Assembly: GCA_963169765.1 (NCBI GenBank)
Contig: CAUJEN010000109.1
Location: 45,755-109,754 of the forward strand
Origin: QWHO01 sp021404945
Lineage (GTDB): Bacteria > Vulcanimicrobiota > Xenobia > Xenobiales > QWHO01
Direction of reading: 5' to 3'
Length of the DNA: 64,000 bases
Shown: piece by piece, positions 26,412-34,652 of the stretch
Position numbering within the stretch: position 1 is the first letter of the stretch
Layout: every line of letters begins with the position of its first letter
Position numbers and translations under genes: made by a program
The notes under the pieces: generated by a model
Databases searched by the model: none
What the model was told of the DNA's origin: nothing
The model's input: the letters and a program-made list of their open reading frames with translations, nothing else

Positions 26412-26795
26412 ATGCTCGGAGTGCGCGCTTACAGCCTGGCTGAGGTCCTGGTGGCCCTGTTCCTGCTGGCCCTGGCCGGTCTGGGGCTGGTCTCCACCCA
26501 TCTGTACTCGCTCAAGGCCCAGCGGGCCGGACTCGAGCGCTACGACAGCGGAGCCGCGGCCGGGTCGGTGCTGGCCTCCATCGAAGCCGACCTGCGCCAG
26601 AGCCCCGAGCACTTCACCCGCTCTTACGCCGTCAGCGACCGGCCTCTGCCCGACCTGGCCGGGGCCATCTACGACGTGACCGAGGAAGCGGTCACTCCCC
26701 GCCTTCGCAAGTTCACCGTCACAGTGCGGGCCCCGAGCCAGCAGGGGACGCAAGACTTCAAGCTGTGGACCATGGTCTACGACCTGACGCGATGA
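26412..26795 (+). CDS. Type II/IV prepilin-like protein
   Basis: 127 residues. The N-terminus AYSLAEVLVALFLLALAGLG is a prepilin leader and helix: a short leader, a Glu at the +5-like position, then 18 hydrophobic residues. The globular part is small. Its TGA overlaps the ATG of the next gene (ATGA), so the two are coupled. No pilus motor, peptidase or secretin genes are nearby. The last 71-bp portion (26690-26760) is duplicated at 30185-30255. Confidence 0.75.
   Translation: MLGVRAYSLAEVLVALFLLALAGLGLVSTHLYSLKAQRAGLERYDSGAAAGSVLASIEADLRQSPEHFTRSYAVSDRPLPDLAGAIYDVTEEAVTPRLRKFTVTVRAPSQQGTQDFKLWTMVYDLTR
26690..26760 (+). repeat. 71-bp direct repeat, copy A (inside prepilin gene)
   Basis: Matches 30185-30255 at 69 of 71 bases by direct comparison, same orientation, about 3.5 kb apart. 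This copy is within the coding sequence of the prepilin-like gene; the other copy is outside any gene. Confidence 0.9.
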
Positions 26796-28570
26796 GAAGA
26801 CTCGAGCGCGGCTCGGTCCTGCTGATTACCGCCCTGGTGGTGGTGCTGGTCTACGGCCTGATGACCCTGAGCCTGGCCAACTCGCGGCGCACCCTGGCCT
26901 CCACCAAGTTTGCCCGGGGCCGGCTGCAAGCCGATTACCTGGCCCGGGCCGGGCTGAGCTGGGGGATGGAGCAGCTGCGCCACCAGAGCGACTGGGCCGA
27001 AGCCCACACCGCCCCGGCCGACACGGCGATGGATGCCATTCCGGCGGTGGCCGATCGGCTCACAGTGGATCCCCAGGCTCCCGAGGTGCGGGTCTGGGTG
27101 CAGGAGACCTCGGTGGCCGACCGATTCGAGCTGCGCTCGTCGTGTCGCGCCGGGGGCCAGCTGGCCAGCAGCACGGCCCTGTTCCAGCGCGTGCCGGCCG
27201 TGGATGGGCGGGTGTACGCCGCGGTGAGCGATCCGGCCGGGGTGCCCGCCCTGTTCGAGCTGGCCGCCAACCGCTGGGAGAGCCTGCCCACCCCGCCCTA
27301 CGTCTACTGGCGCACGGCCGCCGCTCCGGCCACCCGGGCCGGGCAGCTGTGCGAGAACCCCCGGGTCTTGCAGGGGGACACCCAGGGAAATCTCTACCTG
27401 TTGACTCGCCCCAACGAGGCCCCGGCGGACGCGCTGGACCGCTCCCAGATGCTGGTCTTCGACCGCTCCGCATCCGCCTGGAAGCTCTTGCCGCCGGTGC
27501 CCCCCCAGGCCTTCGACGAGAACGGCGCCCCGGTGGCGGGCTACGACCAGCGCGAGGTCACCGCCCTGGCCTCCGACGGCGAGACGCTGTATGCCGTGGC
27601 CGTGCATGAGACCGTGCCCGAGTACATCTCCATGATCGGGGGGCCCGAGGGGCCAGTCAATACCATCGACTCCAGCACCCTCTACCGTCTGCGCCAACCG
27701 CTGGAGGCGGCCTGGAGCTATCATCCGACCTCGGGCTGGCAGGCCGGCTCGGGAGCGACCTGGGAAGTGTTGGGCCCCGTTCCGGCCCCCTTCGGTCGTT
27801 GCCTGCGAGCCACGCTGGCCTCCGCTGACGAGCTCTTTTTGTGTGACGCCCTCTCCAGCGCTTACCTGCAGGGCGTGGAGGGGGTCGGCAACCACCTGCT
27901 GGCCTACCAGCCCTCCCGGCAGGTCTGGACGCGCTACCCCACGCCTCCCGCCACCCTCTACCTGCGCGACTCTCAGAATCGGCTCTCGCTGACCGAAGTG
28001 GTGGACCTGACCCTGGATGGCGTGGTCAGCTCGGACGACCTGATCAGTCGCTACGAGGGAGTGGCCGATCTGGATCCGCAGGGGAATCTCTACTACTACC
28101 TCGACCCGCACTTTCTGACCTCGAGCGCGGGGCAGCTCCTGCCCACGCTGTACCGCTTCGAGCCGTCCAGCGCCGCGCCCGTGGCGGGCAGGCGCTCAGG
28201 CACCTGGAAGCAGATGGCCATCCCGGCCGAGTGGGGGTTCGACGACCGCGGCCAGCTCGTAGAGACCGAGCTCGCGCTGTGGGACATGACCCTCTCTCCC
28301 GACGGCAACCTGTTCCTGGCCTACCAGTCGGGCGGCTCGCGCGTTCCGGTGGTCTACCAGTACTCGACCGGATCGCGCACCGAGCAGCCGGGCCGGCCCC
28401 GCATTCCCCCTCTGCCGGGGGTGCAGGTGACATACGATGCCAGCGCTCCGGGCCTCTGCCGCTTCAGCCCCACGGGTGGGTTTGCGGATTCCTTGATGGC
28501 GGTGGGGAGCGGGGGAGTGCGCCGGCCCGACGCGTTCGACTTCCGGCCTACGGCCATCTACAGCTACTGA
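26792..28570 (+). CDS. Pilus-assembly (PilX-like) N-terminus fused to beta-propeller/Kelch-like domain
   Basis: 592 residues. The N-terminus MRRLERGSVLLITALVVVLVYGLM is the type found in PilX/minor pilin-like proteins. Residues about 130-590 are a large beta-rich domain with propeller-like repeats (VYAAVSDPAGVPALFEL, LYLLTRPNE, LVFDRSASAWKLLPP, LFLAYQSGG). The ATG overlaps the prepilin stop, so it is an operon partner. A surface-exposed adhesin or tip subunit on a pseudopilus is a reasonable inference. The pilus machinery must lie elsewhere. Confidence 0.65.
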   Translation: MRRLERGSVLLITALVVVLVYGLMTLSLANSRRTLASTKFARGRLQADYLARAGLSWGMEQLRHQSDWAEAHTAPADTAMDAIPAVADRLTVDPQAPEVRVWVQETSVADRFELRSSCRAGGQLASSTALFQRVPAVDGRVYAAVSDPAGVPALFELAANRWESLPTPPYVYWRTAAAPATRAGQLCENPRVLQGDTQGNLYLLTRPNEAPADALDRSQMLVFDRSASAWKLLPPVPPQAFDENGAPVAGYDQREVTALASDGETLYAVAVHETVPEYISMIGGPEGPVNTIDSSTLYRLRQPLEAAWSYHPTSGWQAGSGATWEVLGPVPAPFGRCLRATLASADELFLCDALSSAYLQGVEGVGNHLLAYQPSRQVWTRYPTPPATLYLRDSQNRLSLTEVVDLTLDGVVSSDDLISRYEGVADLDPQGNLYYYLDPHFLTSSAGQLLPTLYRFEPSSAAPVAGRRSGTWKQMAIPAEWGFDDRGQLVETELALWDMTLSPDGNLFLAYQSGGSRVPVVYQYSTGSRTEQPGRPRIPPLPGVQVTYDASAPGLCRFSPTGGFADSLMAVGSGGVRRPDAFDFRPTAIYSY

Positions 28571-28641
28571 CGCGGCGGACGTTGTCCGAATGGCGTTACG
28601 ATCATCGTTTGACCAAACTCCCAGATCGCATGGTTGAGCCA

Positions 28642-29991
28642 TCAACAGGCCGCCAGATCTTCCAGCCCCACCCGCAGAACGTCCGGGCTCAATCGCCCGA
28701 ATCCACTTTTGGAGAACACTGCGAAGATGGGTTTGCGATCTGCCAGTTCGCTCACCCGCGCGGCCCTGGCTCGCAACTTTTCAATTTCCGAGGCAGCCAC
28801 CGGTTGGTTGGTCCACTTACATTCCCCAAAAAGAGCATGCCGATCGTCGTAAGCCACCACGTCGATCTCCGCGTCGCCTGTCCACCACCCGCCAACTCTG
28901 TCGGGAGTAAAACTTGGGGCAGTAAGCGCCACCCACTGACGACAGATCTCCTCGAAAGAGGCCGCTACAAAACTGGCCAAGCCGGGCTTGATCTTGCGCT
29001 CCATCACCTGGGTCCAGCGCCCGGACTCGAGCTCAGACTGACTACCCTGTACAAATCGGAACCAGAAGCGAAGGTACGGGTCGCAGATTCGATACAGGCC
29101 CTTTCGGCTTCGCTCCGGGTTCTTCTCGGTGACGGGCACCACCCGCTGAATGAGCTCCAGTCTCGACAGGGTATCCAGGTAGCGACTGGCAAAGGAGGTT
29201 GTCATGCCCGAATCCTGGGCGATCTCATTGAGTCGAGTCCCTCCTCGGGCCACGCTGGTCAACAGGGAAAAGTAGTTTCTGGGCTCACGCAGCTCTTGCT
29301 GGAGAAGGAAGCGTGGCTCGTCGTACAGATAGCTCGACGGGTCGAGCACTTCGCGCGCGATTGTCTCGAAAAGAGGGGAGTCTCCCAATCGCTTCAGATA
29401 AGCTGGTACTCCCCCAAAGCAGGCGTAGACTTCAACCTGCTCGGCCAGGGGAAGGTGCTGGAAGAATTCGCGAGCATCCCAGAAATTCATCGGACGCAGC
29501 CGCATTTGAGCCGTTCGGCGGCCAAACAACGGGCTTCGTTCGGCCAGTACCTCGCGTTCCATGAACCCGACCGAGGATCCGCACAGCGTAAGCCGGGTCG
29601 GAGCATCACGCCAACCCTGGTCCCAGGCCGACTGAAGTAGCGAGGGAAGGGTGGGGTCGGCCTCCACCAGGTAGGGAAACTCGTCCAGAACGAGATCCAA
29701 CTCCGCCTTCCTGTTGCGCAGGTATTCAAGCAGCCCGCGCCAGTCCGACAATGATTGCGACCTGAGGAAGTTGTCCCCCAGGTGGTCGCCGATGCGCGAG
29801 CTCAAAGCCCTCACATGGGTCGAGGACGAGCTCAGATCGCCAAGATAGTAGACATGCGGGCGATCGCGGTAAAAGTGTTGCAACAACTCGGTCTTGCCCA
29901 CTCGCCGGCGGCCGTACAGCACGAACAACGCCGGGCTGTTGGCCAGTATTTTGTTCATGGATTCGAGCTCGCGCAGCCGGTCAACAAACAT
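28642..29991 (-). CDS. AAA ATPase with DUF234-type nuclease-like C-terminus
   Basis: 449 residues. Walker A is YGRRRVGKTELL (about 26-37) and Walker B LDLVLDEFPYL. A winged-helix segment follows (LNEIAQDSGMTTSFASRYLDTLSRLELI). The C-terminal DUF234 domain carries the restriction-endonuclease-like core D-x-n-E-x-K (DAEIDVVAYDDRHALFGECKW). This is the archaeal-type ATPase family often found near mobile DNA; its role is poorly known. The ATG at 29991 lies one base from a 33-bp palindrome, leaving no room for a normal ribosome-binding site, so translation may be leaderless or controlled by the palindrome. Confidence 0.85.
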   Translation of the reverse strand: MFVDRLRELESMNKILANSPALFVLYGRRRVGKTELLQHFYRDRPHVYYLGDLSSSSTHVRALSSRIGDHLGDNFLRSQSLSDWRGLLEYLRNRKAELDLVLDEFPYLVEADPTLPSLLQSAWDQGWRDAPTRLTLCGSSVGFMEREVLAERSPLFGRRTAQMRLRPMNFWDAREFFQHLPLAEQVEVYACFGGVPAYLKRLGDSPLFETIAREVLDPSSYLYDEPRFLLQQELREPRNYFSLLTSVARGGTRLNEIAQDSGMTTSFASRYLDTLSRLELIQRVVPVTEKNPERSRKGLYRICDPYLRFWFRFVQGSQSELESGRWTQVMERKIKPGLASFVAASFEEICRQWVALTAPSFTPDRVGGWWTGDAEIDVVAYDDRHALFGECKWTNQPVAASEIEKLRARAARVSELADRKPIFAVFSKSGFGRLSPDVLRVGLEDLAAC

Positions 29992-29992
29992 T

Positions 29993-30025
29993 GTCTACTC
30001 TAGATTAGACTAATCTGGAGTAGAC
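29993..30025. promoter_or_regulatory. 33-bp palindrome abutting the ATPase start codon
   Basis: 16-base arms 29993-30008 and 30010-30025 around a single central A, with one mismatch. The left arm reads GTCTACTCTAGATTAG. It is AT-richer than its surroundings. Position and symmetry fit an operator for a dimeric repressor, or a hairpin covering the start of the transcript. Which of these applies cannot be told from sequence. Confidence 0.7.
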
Positions 30026-30184
30026 TCCTTCAAGCCGCGCCGCGAGGTCCGGCAACGACCGGAGCGCCGAGCTTCGCTCTTGCGCGGAGAACCTACCGAG
30101 GCGCGAAACATCGAGTTCGTCTGCGATTGTCGATTTTGAGGATGGTGCTCTTGATCACCAGATCCCAACCACAGCATGGTTGTT

Positions 30185-30255
30185 GGTCACTCCCCGCCTT
30201 CGCAAGTTGACCGTCACAGTGCGGGCCCCGAGCCCGCAGGGGACGCAAGACTTCA
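30185..30255 (+). repeat. 71-bp direct repeat, copy B (intergenic)
   Basis: Near-identical copy (two mismatches) of the 3' part of the prepilin-like gene at 26690-26760. It lies 59 bases before the TTG start of the pseudo-histidine-kinase gene. With copy A it brackets the PilX-like and ATPase genes. Confidence 0.9.
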
Positions 30256-30313
30256 CCCGCAATAGGGGAAGTCTCTCGTTATCTGTCGAATCGCGCGCCC
30301 TTTTGGGGGGAGC

Positions 30314-32452
30314 TTGACGGACCTGGAAGACCGGATTGGGGTGGACACTTTGCGCGGCCACGACCTGGAAACGCTGGTTTGTTTCCTGAGCCAGCCTCGT
30401 TTGTACTGGGCCGAGATGGAGTCGGGCTGCAAGTTGCTGGCGCGAAGCGGAGATGTTTGCGAGCTTTTCACGGCCGAGTGGAGCTTGGCCCTGGGAGCCT
30501 ACGCCCTGGGAGAATTTGCTTGGCTCGAGCAGACGGGCAGGCGTCTTCATCGCCAGGCAGAGCAGCTCGAATCTGAGTTGGGCCAGGGGACGGCTCTGGG
30601 GATCTGGGCCTTGGGAACGGGTGGTCTGGTGCCTCATGAGCTGCTCGAGAAGGCTGGTCGGGGGGAGCAGACTCGGCACCAGCTGACTCTGGCTCAGGCG
30701 CTGCGCTTGCTGCGTGACGGTCGCTGTCAGCAGGCGGCCGCTCTCCTTCACGACTGCCTGCTTCACCCGCCTGATGACAGGATGTGGGTCCCACTGGCCT
30801 GTTTCGAGGCCACCGCCTGGAGGCAGGCGGCTGAATCGTCTGCGTTGGAGGCCGAGTGCCAGGAGCTCTATCGCCGAGCCCGCCGGGCCGCTCGACGGGC
30901 TTGCAAGGCAAGCCAACGATTCATGCCATTTCAGCTGGCCCACGCGCTGCGCGAGGAGGCGCTGCTGGCCGCTGCCAGGGGCCATGTGGCTCGGGCGGAG
31001 AGCCTGCTGGCCCGAAGTCTGCAGGAAGCACTTACACGACAGCTCGACTACGAGGCGGCCCTGACCGAGCTGGAATGGGAGCGTTTCCGAGGGGGCGATC
31101 CATCCGGGCCCCAGCGCAGGCTCCTTTCCATGGGCGCATTCTGGCACGCTGCTCCAACCCCACCCCCCACGCTGGCCCTGGCCGACCGGTTCGAGCAGGC
31201 CTTGCATTGGGGTCGCCAGCAGGCCGAGTGCCTGGACGAGGAACGCTGGCCCGGGTTGTTGCGAGACGCGGCCCTGGCGCTACTGCGAGGGGAGGAAGCT
31301 CTGGTGCTCAGCTGGCCCGAGTTGAGCCTTCTGGCAGGCCCACCCGGGCGCTTCAGCCGGTCTTTGTTGGAGGCAGCAGCCAGGTCGGGTCGGGCCCAGG
31401 TCGCCGACGAGAGCGACACCGAGAGCCTTCTGCTCAGCAGCGTGCGTTCGGCCCTGGCTGCCCCGGTGCAGGTCGGCGGTGCGACCGTCGCCTGCCTTTA
31501 TACCACCGGGCTGTTTGCCGGAGACGAGCAAGATCTGGCTGACTTCCTGACCGCTCTGGCCGGTGGCGCTCTCGAGAACGTGCTCGGACTGACCGCCGGC
31601 AGGAAGTCTCGCGAGCAGCTCCTGGCTGAGCAAGCTCTCGTTGAGGGGGTCTTCGAAGCTTCCGGGGTCGGCCTGGCCTTGCTCGACGCCGGCCAGAGCC
31701 TGCTGCGCGCGAATCAGGCCTTTCTGGCTCGAAGCGGAGGCTCGCTGGCCGAGGCCCTGCGACCCTGCGAGACGGTCTGGCACGAGCTGCAAACAGGGCG
31801 GCGCGATAGCTGGGTTGGCCACATCCCGCTCGGCGGGGCCTTGAGTCGCCTCAGCCTGACCGCCCTGGGCGAGGAGGTGGTGGCCAGCCTGGCCGAGGCG
31901 CCCTTGCGTGGCCTCCTGGCGCTGGCCCGATTCCAGCGCCAGGAGGCGGCTGAGCTGACCGCCCAGGTGCACGAGCACCTGGTCGTGCCCCTGCAAAAAC
32001 TGGAGTCGCTCCTGGAAGTCGGTGAGCTGGAGCGAGCCGGTCAGCTGGCAGGGGAGACCGTGCGCTCGGTCAGCACTCAGATCGGGGCTCTGCGCAACCC
32101 GGTGGTGGAGGGTCGGCCCTTGCTGCCGGCACTGCGTTCCCTCCTGAGGCGCTGGCAGCGTTCCTCGGGGCTCAGCATACGGGCCCGGCTTCCTCGGAAG
32201 GTCCCTGGTGGGCCGGCGGCGGAGGTGACTTTCCGACTCGTCGAGCGATCTCTGGAGGCAGTGCGCGAGTCGGGAGCCAGGAACCTGCTGCTCGTCATGG
32301 GGACCCGGCGACCCTGGCTGCAAGTGAGGATTCGCCATGACGGGGGCGTCCTGGTTTCGAGGTTGCGTCCTCTGCGGGCGCGCGCGCGCCTTCTGGGTGG
32401 CGGGCTGCGGACGACCGAGGACGGCTTTCGCTTCCGGGTGCCGTTGTCGTGA
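30314..32452 (+). CDS. TPR-GAF-degenerate histidine-kinase protein
   Basis: 712 residues from a TTG with GGGGGGAG just upstream. It is a paralogue of the protein at 34633-37185: FEATAWRQAAE, RRARRAARRA, ALREEALLAAARG, FEQALHWGR, ALVLSWPELSLLAGPPGRFSRSLLE all have counterparts there. The kinase end is degraded. The H-box ELHDGVAGD is replaced by QVHEHLVVP, the N-box lacks its Asn (ERSLEAVRE), and the G1 box DDGVGF is HDGGVL. It is therefore a pseudokinase, probably a regulatory partner. Its stop overlaps the GTG of the Ser/Thr kinase (GTGA). Confidence 0.75.
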   Translation: MTDLEDRIGVDTLRGHDLETLVCFLSQPRLYWAEMESGCKLLARSGDVCELFTAEWSLALGAYALGEFAWLEQTGRRLHRQAEQLESELGQGTALGIWALGTGGLVPHELLEKAGRGEQTRHQLTLAQALRLLRDGRCQQAAALLHDCLLHPPDDRMWVPLACFEATAWRQAAESSALEAECQELYRRARRAARRACKASQRFMPFQLAHALREEALLAAARGHVARAESLLARSLQEALTRQLDYEAALTELEWERFRGGDPSGPQRRLLSMGAFWHAAPTPPPTLALADRFEQALHWGRQQAECLDEERWPGLLRDAALALLRGEEALVLSWPELSLLAGPPGRFSRSLLEAAARSGRAQVADESDTESLLLSSVRSALAAPVQVGGATVACLYTTGLFAGDEQDLADFLTALAGGALENVLGLTAGRKSREQLLAEQALVEGVFEASGVGLALLDAGQSLLRANQAFLARSGGSLAEALRPCETVWHELQTGRRDSWVGHIPLGGALSRLSLTALGEEVVASLAEAPLRGLLALARFQRQEAAELTAQVHEHLVVPLQKLESLLEVGELERAGQLAGETVRSVSTQIGALRNPVVEGRPLLPALRSLLRRWQRSSGLSIRARLPRKVPGGPAAEVTFRLVERSLEAVRESGARNLLLVMGTRRPWLQVRIRHDGGVLVSRLRPLRARARLLGGGLRTTEDGFRFRVPLS

Positions 32453-34617
32453 AGTTTGAGCTCCAGAGCCTGCTCAAGTCGTCTCTGGGCGTGGAAACCT
32501 GGCTGGGTCGCGCGGGGGAGGAGGCGGTTCTGGTCAAGCGGGCGGTCGAGGAATCCGGAGCCTGGCTGCGATTGAGCCATGAGGCGGAGGTTCTGGGCCG
32601 GCTCAGCCACCCGCGTATTCCTCGCTTGCGCTGGCTGGGACGCGGTGAGAGTTTTCTCACTGTGGTGGCCGACTTCATCCCTGGCTCGACCCTGGAGGAG
32701 CGGCTGGCCCAGGGTCCGATGAGTGTCGAGGAAACCACCGCGCTGGCGGAGCAGTTGCTCGAGACCCTGCGGGTCGTCCATGAGCAGGGCTTGCTTCACC
32801 GCGATCTTAAGCCGTCCAACCTGATCTGGGAGCAGGGCCAGCTGTGGGTGATCGACTGGGGGTTGGCGCGCAGTCCCTGGCTGCACGCCACTGTGCGCGA
32901 GCTTCCGGCCGGCACGGTGCACTATCTGGCTCCTGAGCTGGCGGGCAGCTTGCGGCGCCGGGTGGGGGAGCCCGCCGACCTCTACTCGGTCGGGGTGGTG
33001 CTTTTTCGCTGCCTGACCGGTCGGGTGCCCTTCTCGGGCAGCTCGGTCAATGAGGTGCTGCGCCAGCACGTGAGCGCCCCCGTTCCCCCCTTCGGCGCCG
33101 AGGGGCGATTGGGGGGGGTGATTCGCGAGCTGCTCGCCAAGGAGCCTGATCGTCGCCCAGCCGGGGCGCAAGGGGCCCTGGATCGCCTCTCGGGCCGCAC
33201 TGACCGGCGGCCCGGGACGCTTCTTGAAGCCCCCCTGGTGGGGCGAGAGAGGGAGTTGGAGCTTCTGGGCCAGGTCCTGTGCGGGTCTTCTCGTTTGCTG
33301 CTGGTTGGCGAGGCCGGCAGTGGCAAGACCCGGCTGCTCGAAGCTCTGGTGGCCCGCGCTGTCGGAGCGGGATGGCGGGTGCTGCAAGGGCAGGCTCTCA
33401 GTCGGCTGGAATCGGTGCCTCTGCAGCTGTTTTCCGGGCCGCTGTTCGAGCTGGCTCAGGAGGCTGATCGCGAGCTGGCCGAGCGATTGGGCGTGCACGG
33501 CCCGGTGTTGGCCCGGGTCGCTCCCCAGCTGAGCGCCTGGTTGGGCACGCCGGCCCCCGAGACTGGACCACTCGAGCTGGGCCCCAACCTTGTCTCGAGC
33601 GCTCTGAGCGCGCTGTTGAAGGGCCTGCCGGGGCCCACCTTGCTGGCGCTCGACGACGTGCAGTGGGCGGACGGGTTGAGTCTCGAGCTGGCTGGCAGGG
33701 TCGAGCTTCCGCCCGGGGTATCCCTGGTGCTGGCGGGCCGTTCCCAGCCTGCCGAGCTGTCTGGCTTCTCCCGGATCGACCTCGGGCCGCTCGACGAGGC
33801 TGCCGGACGCCAGCTTCTGGAGAGCATGCTGGGCGGTCTGGAGGGCCCGGTGGCAGCGCAACTGCTCTCGCATGCCTCTGGCAATCCCTTTCTTCTGGTG
33901 GAGGGTGCCCGCGGCGTGGCCGAGCACGGAGCCGACGAGCTGCAGACTTCGGCCCGGTCGGGCTGGTTGCTGGTGGACCGATTGCAGGCTCTGCCCCTGG
34001 AGTGCCGGAGCGTCCTGCAGCGGGCAGCGGCTCTGGGCAGGTTGTTCTCGCTGCAAACCCTGCATAGCTTGGGAGTCTCCGATCCCTGTGCCGCCCTGCT
34101 GCCGGCCCAGCACGCGGGCCTGGTCTGGGCGACCGCCTCGGAAAGCGAGTATTCTTTTGCTCACGACCGGATTCGAGAGAAGGTCTACGAGAGCCTGGGA
34201 GAGGAGCGTCGACGCCAACTCCATCGCCAGGCTGCCGAGGCGCTCATCCACGCTTCCCCGGCCGTGCAGGCCCATCACCTCTGGCAGGCCGGAGAGCCCG
34301 AGCGGGCTCGCCCCCATGCCCTGGTTGCCGCCCAGCGGAGTCGAGAGAGCTTTGACTTTGGCACGGCCGCGGTTTTCTATCGCATGGCTCTGGAGGTCGA
34401 GCCCGATGACCTGGCCGCTCGCGAGGCTCTGGCTGACGTGCTCGGCTTCAGTCACCGCCAGAGTGAGGCGAAGATGATCTACCTGGAGCTTCTGCCGCTC
34501 TTGTCTGACCCGCTCGACCGGGCGCGGGTGCGTGTGCGCCTGGGCCATCTGTGCCTGTGCCTCAATCGATTTCAGGAGGGAGAGGAGTATCTGCTGGACG
34601 CGCTTTCCGAGCAGTGA
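32449..34617 (+). CDS. Ser/Thr protein kinase fused to AAA ATPase and TPR start
   Basis: 722 codons before a TGA. Kinase domain (1-250): VLVKRAV with the ATP Lys, HEAEVL with the helix-C Glu, LLHRDLKPSNLI catalytic loop, IDWGLA (DWG in place of DFG), YLAPEL. AAA-16-type ATPase (about 260-560): GEAGSGKTRLL and LLALDDVQWAD. TPR-like helices follow. By family knowledge these domains normally continue in one chain through TPR, GAF, PAS and histidine kinase. Here the same frame resumes directly after the TGA at 34615-34617. It is coupled to the upstream pseudokinase gene. Confidence 0.85.
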   Translation: MKFELQSLLKSSLGVETWLGRAGEEAVLVKRAVEESGAWLRLSHEAEVLGRLSHPRIPRLRWLGRGESFLTVVADFIPGSTLEERLAQGPMSVEETTALAEQLLETLRVVHEQGLLHRDLKPSNLIWEQGQLWVIDWGLARSPWLHATVRELPAGTVHYLAPELAGSLRRRVGEPADLYSVGVVLFRCLTGRVPFSGSSVNEVLRQHVSAPVPPFGAEGRLGGVIRELLAKEPDRRPAGAQGALDRLSGRTDRRPGTLLEAPLVGRERELELLGQVLCGSSRLLLVGEAGSGKTRLLEALVARAVGAGWRVLQGQALSRLESVPLQLFSGPLFELAQEADRELAERLGVHGPVLARVAPQLSAWLGTPAPETGPLELGPNLVSSALSALLKGLPGPTLLALDDVQWADGLSLELAGRVELPPGVSLVLAGRSQPAELSGFSRIDLGPLDEAAGRQLLESMLGGLEGPVAAQLLSHASGNPFLLVEGARGVAEHGADELQTSARSGWLLVDRLQALPLECRSVLQRAAALGRLFSLQTLHSLGVSDPCAALLPAQHAGLVWATASESEYSFAHDRIREKVYESLGEERRRQLHRQAAEALIHASPAVQAHHLWQAGEPERARPHALVAAQRSRESFDFGTAAVFYRMALEVEPDDLAAREALADVLGFSHRQSEAKMIYLELLPLLSDPLDRARVRVRLGHLCLCLNRFQEGEEYLLDALSEQ

Positions 34618-34652
34618 GAACCTACCAGCCAATTGTTGCGGGCTCTAGGTTC
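34618..34652 (+). promoter_or_regulatory. Hairpin directly after the in-frame TGA
   Basis: GAACCTA (34618-34624) pairs perfectly with TAGGTTC (34646-34652). AGCC (34627-34630) pairs with GGCT (34641-34644). The 10-base loop is AATTGTTGCG and contains the TTG codon nominally starting the next gene. Total 35 bases, beginning one base after the TGA. It may promote readthrough, recoding or re-initiation. Confidence 0.55.
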
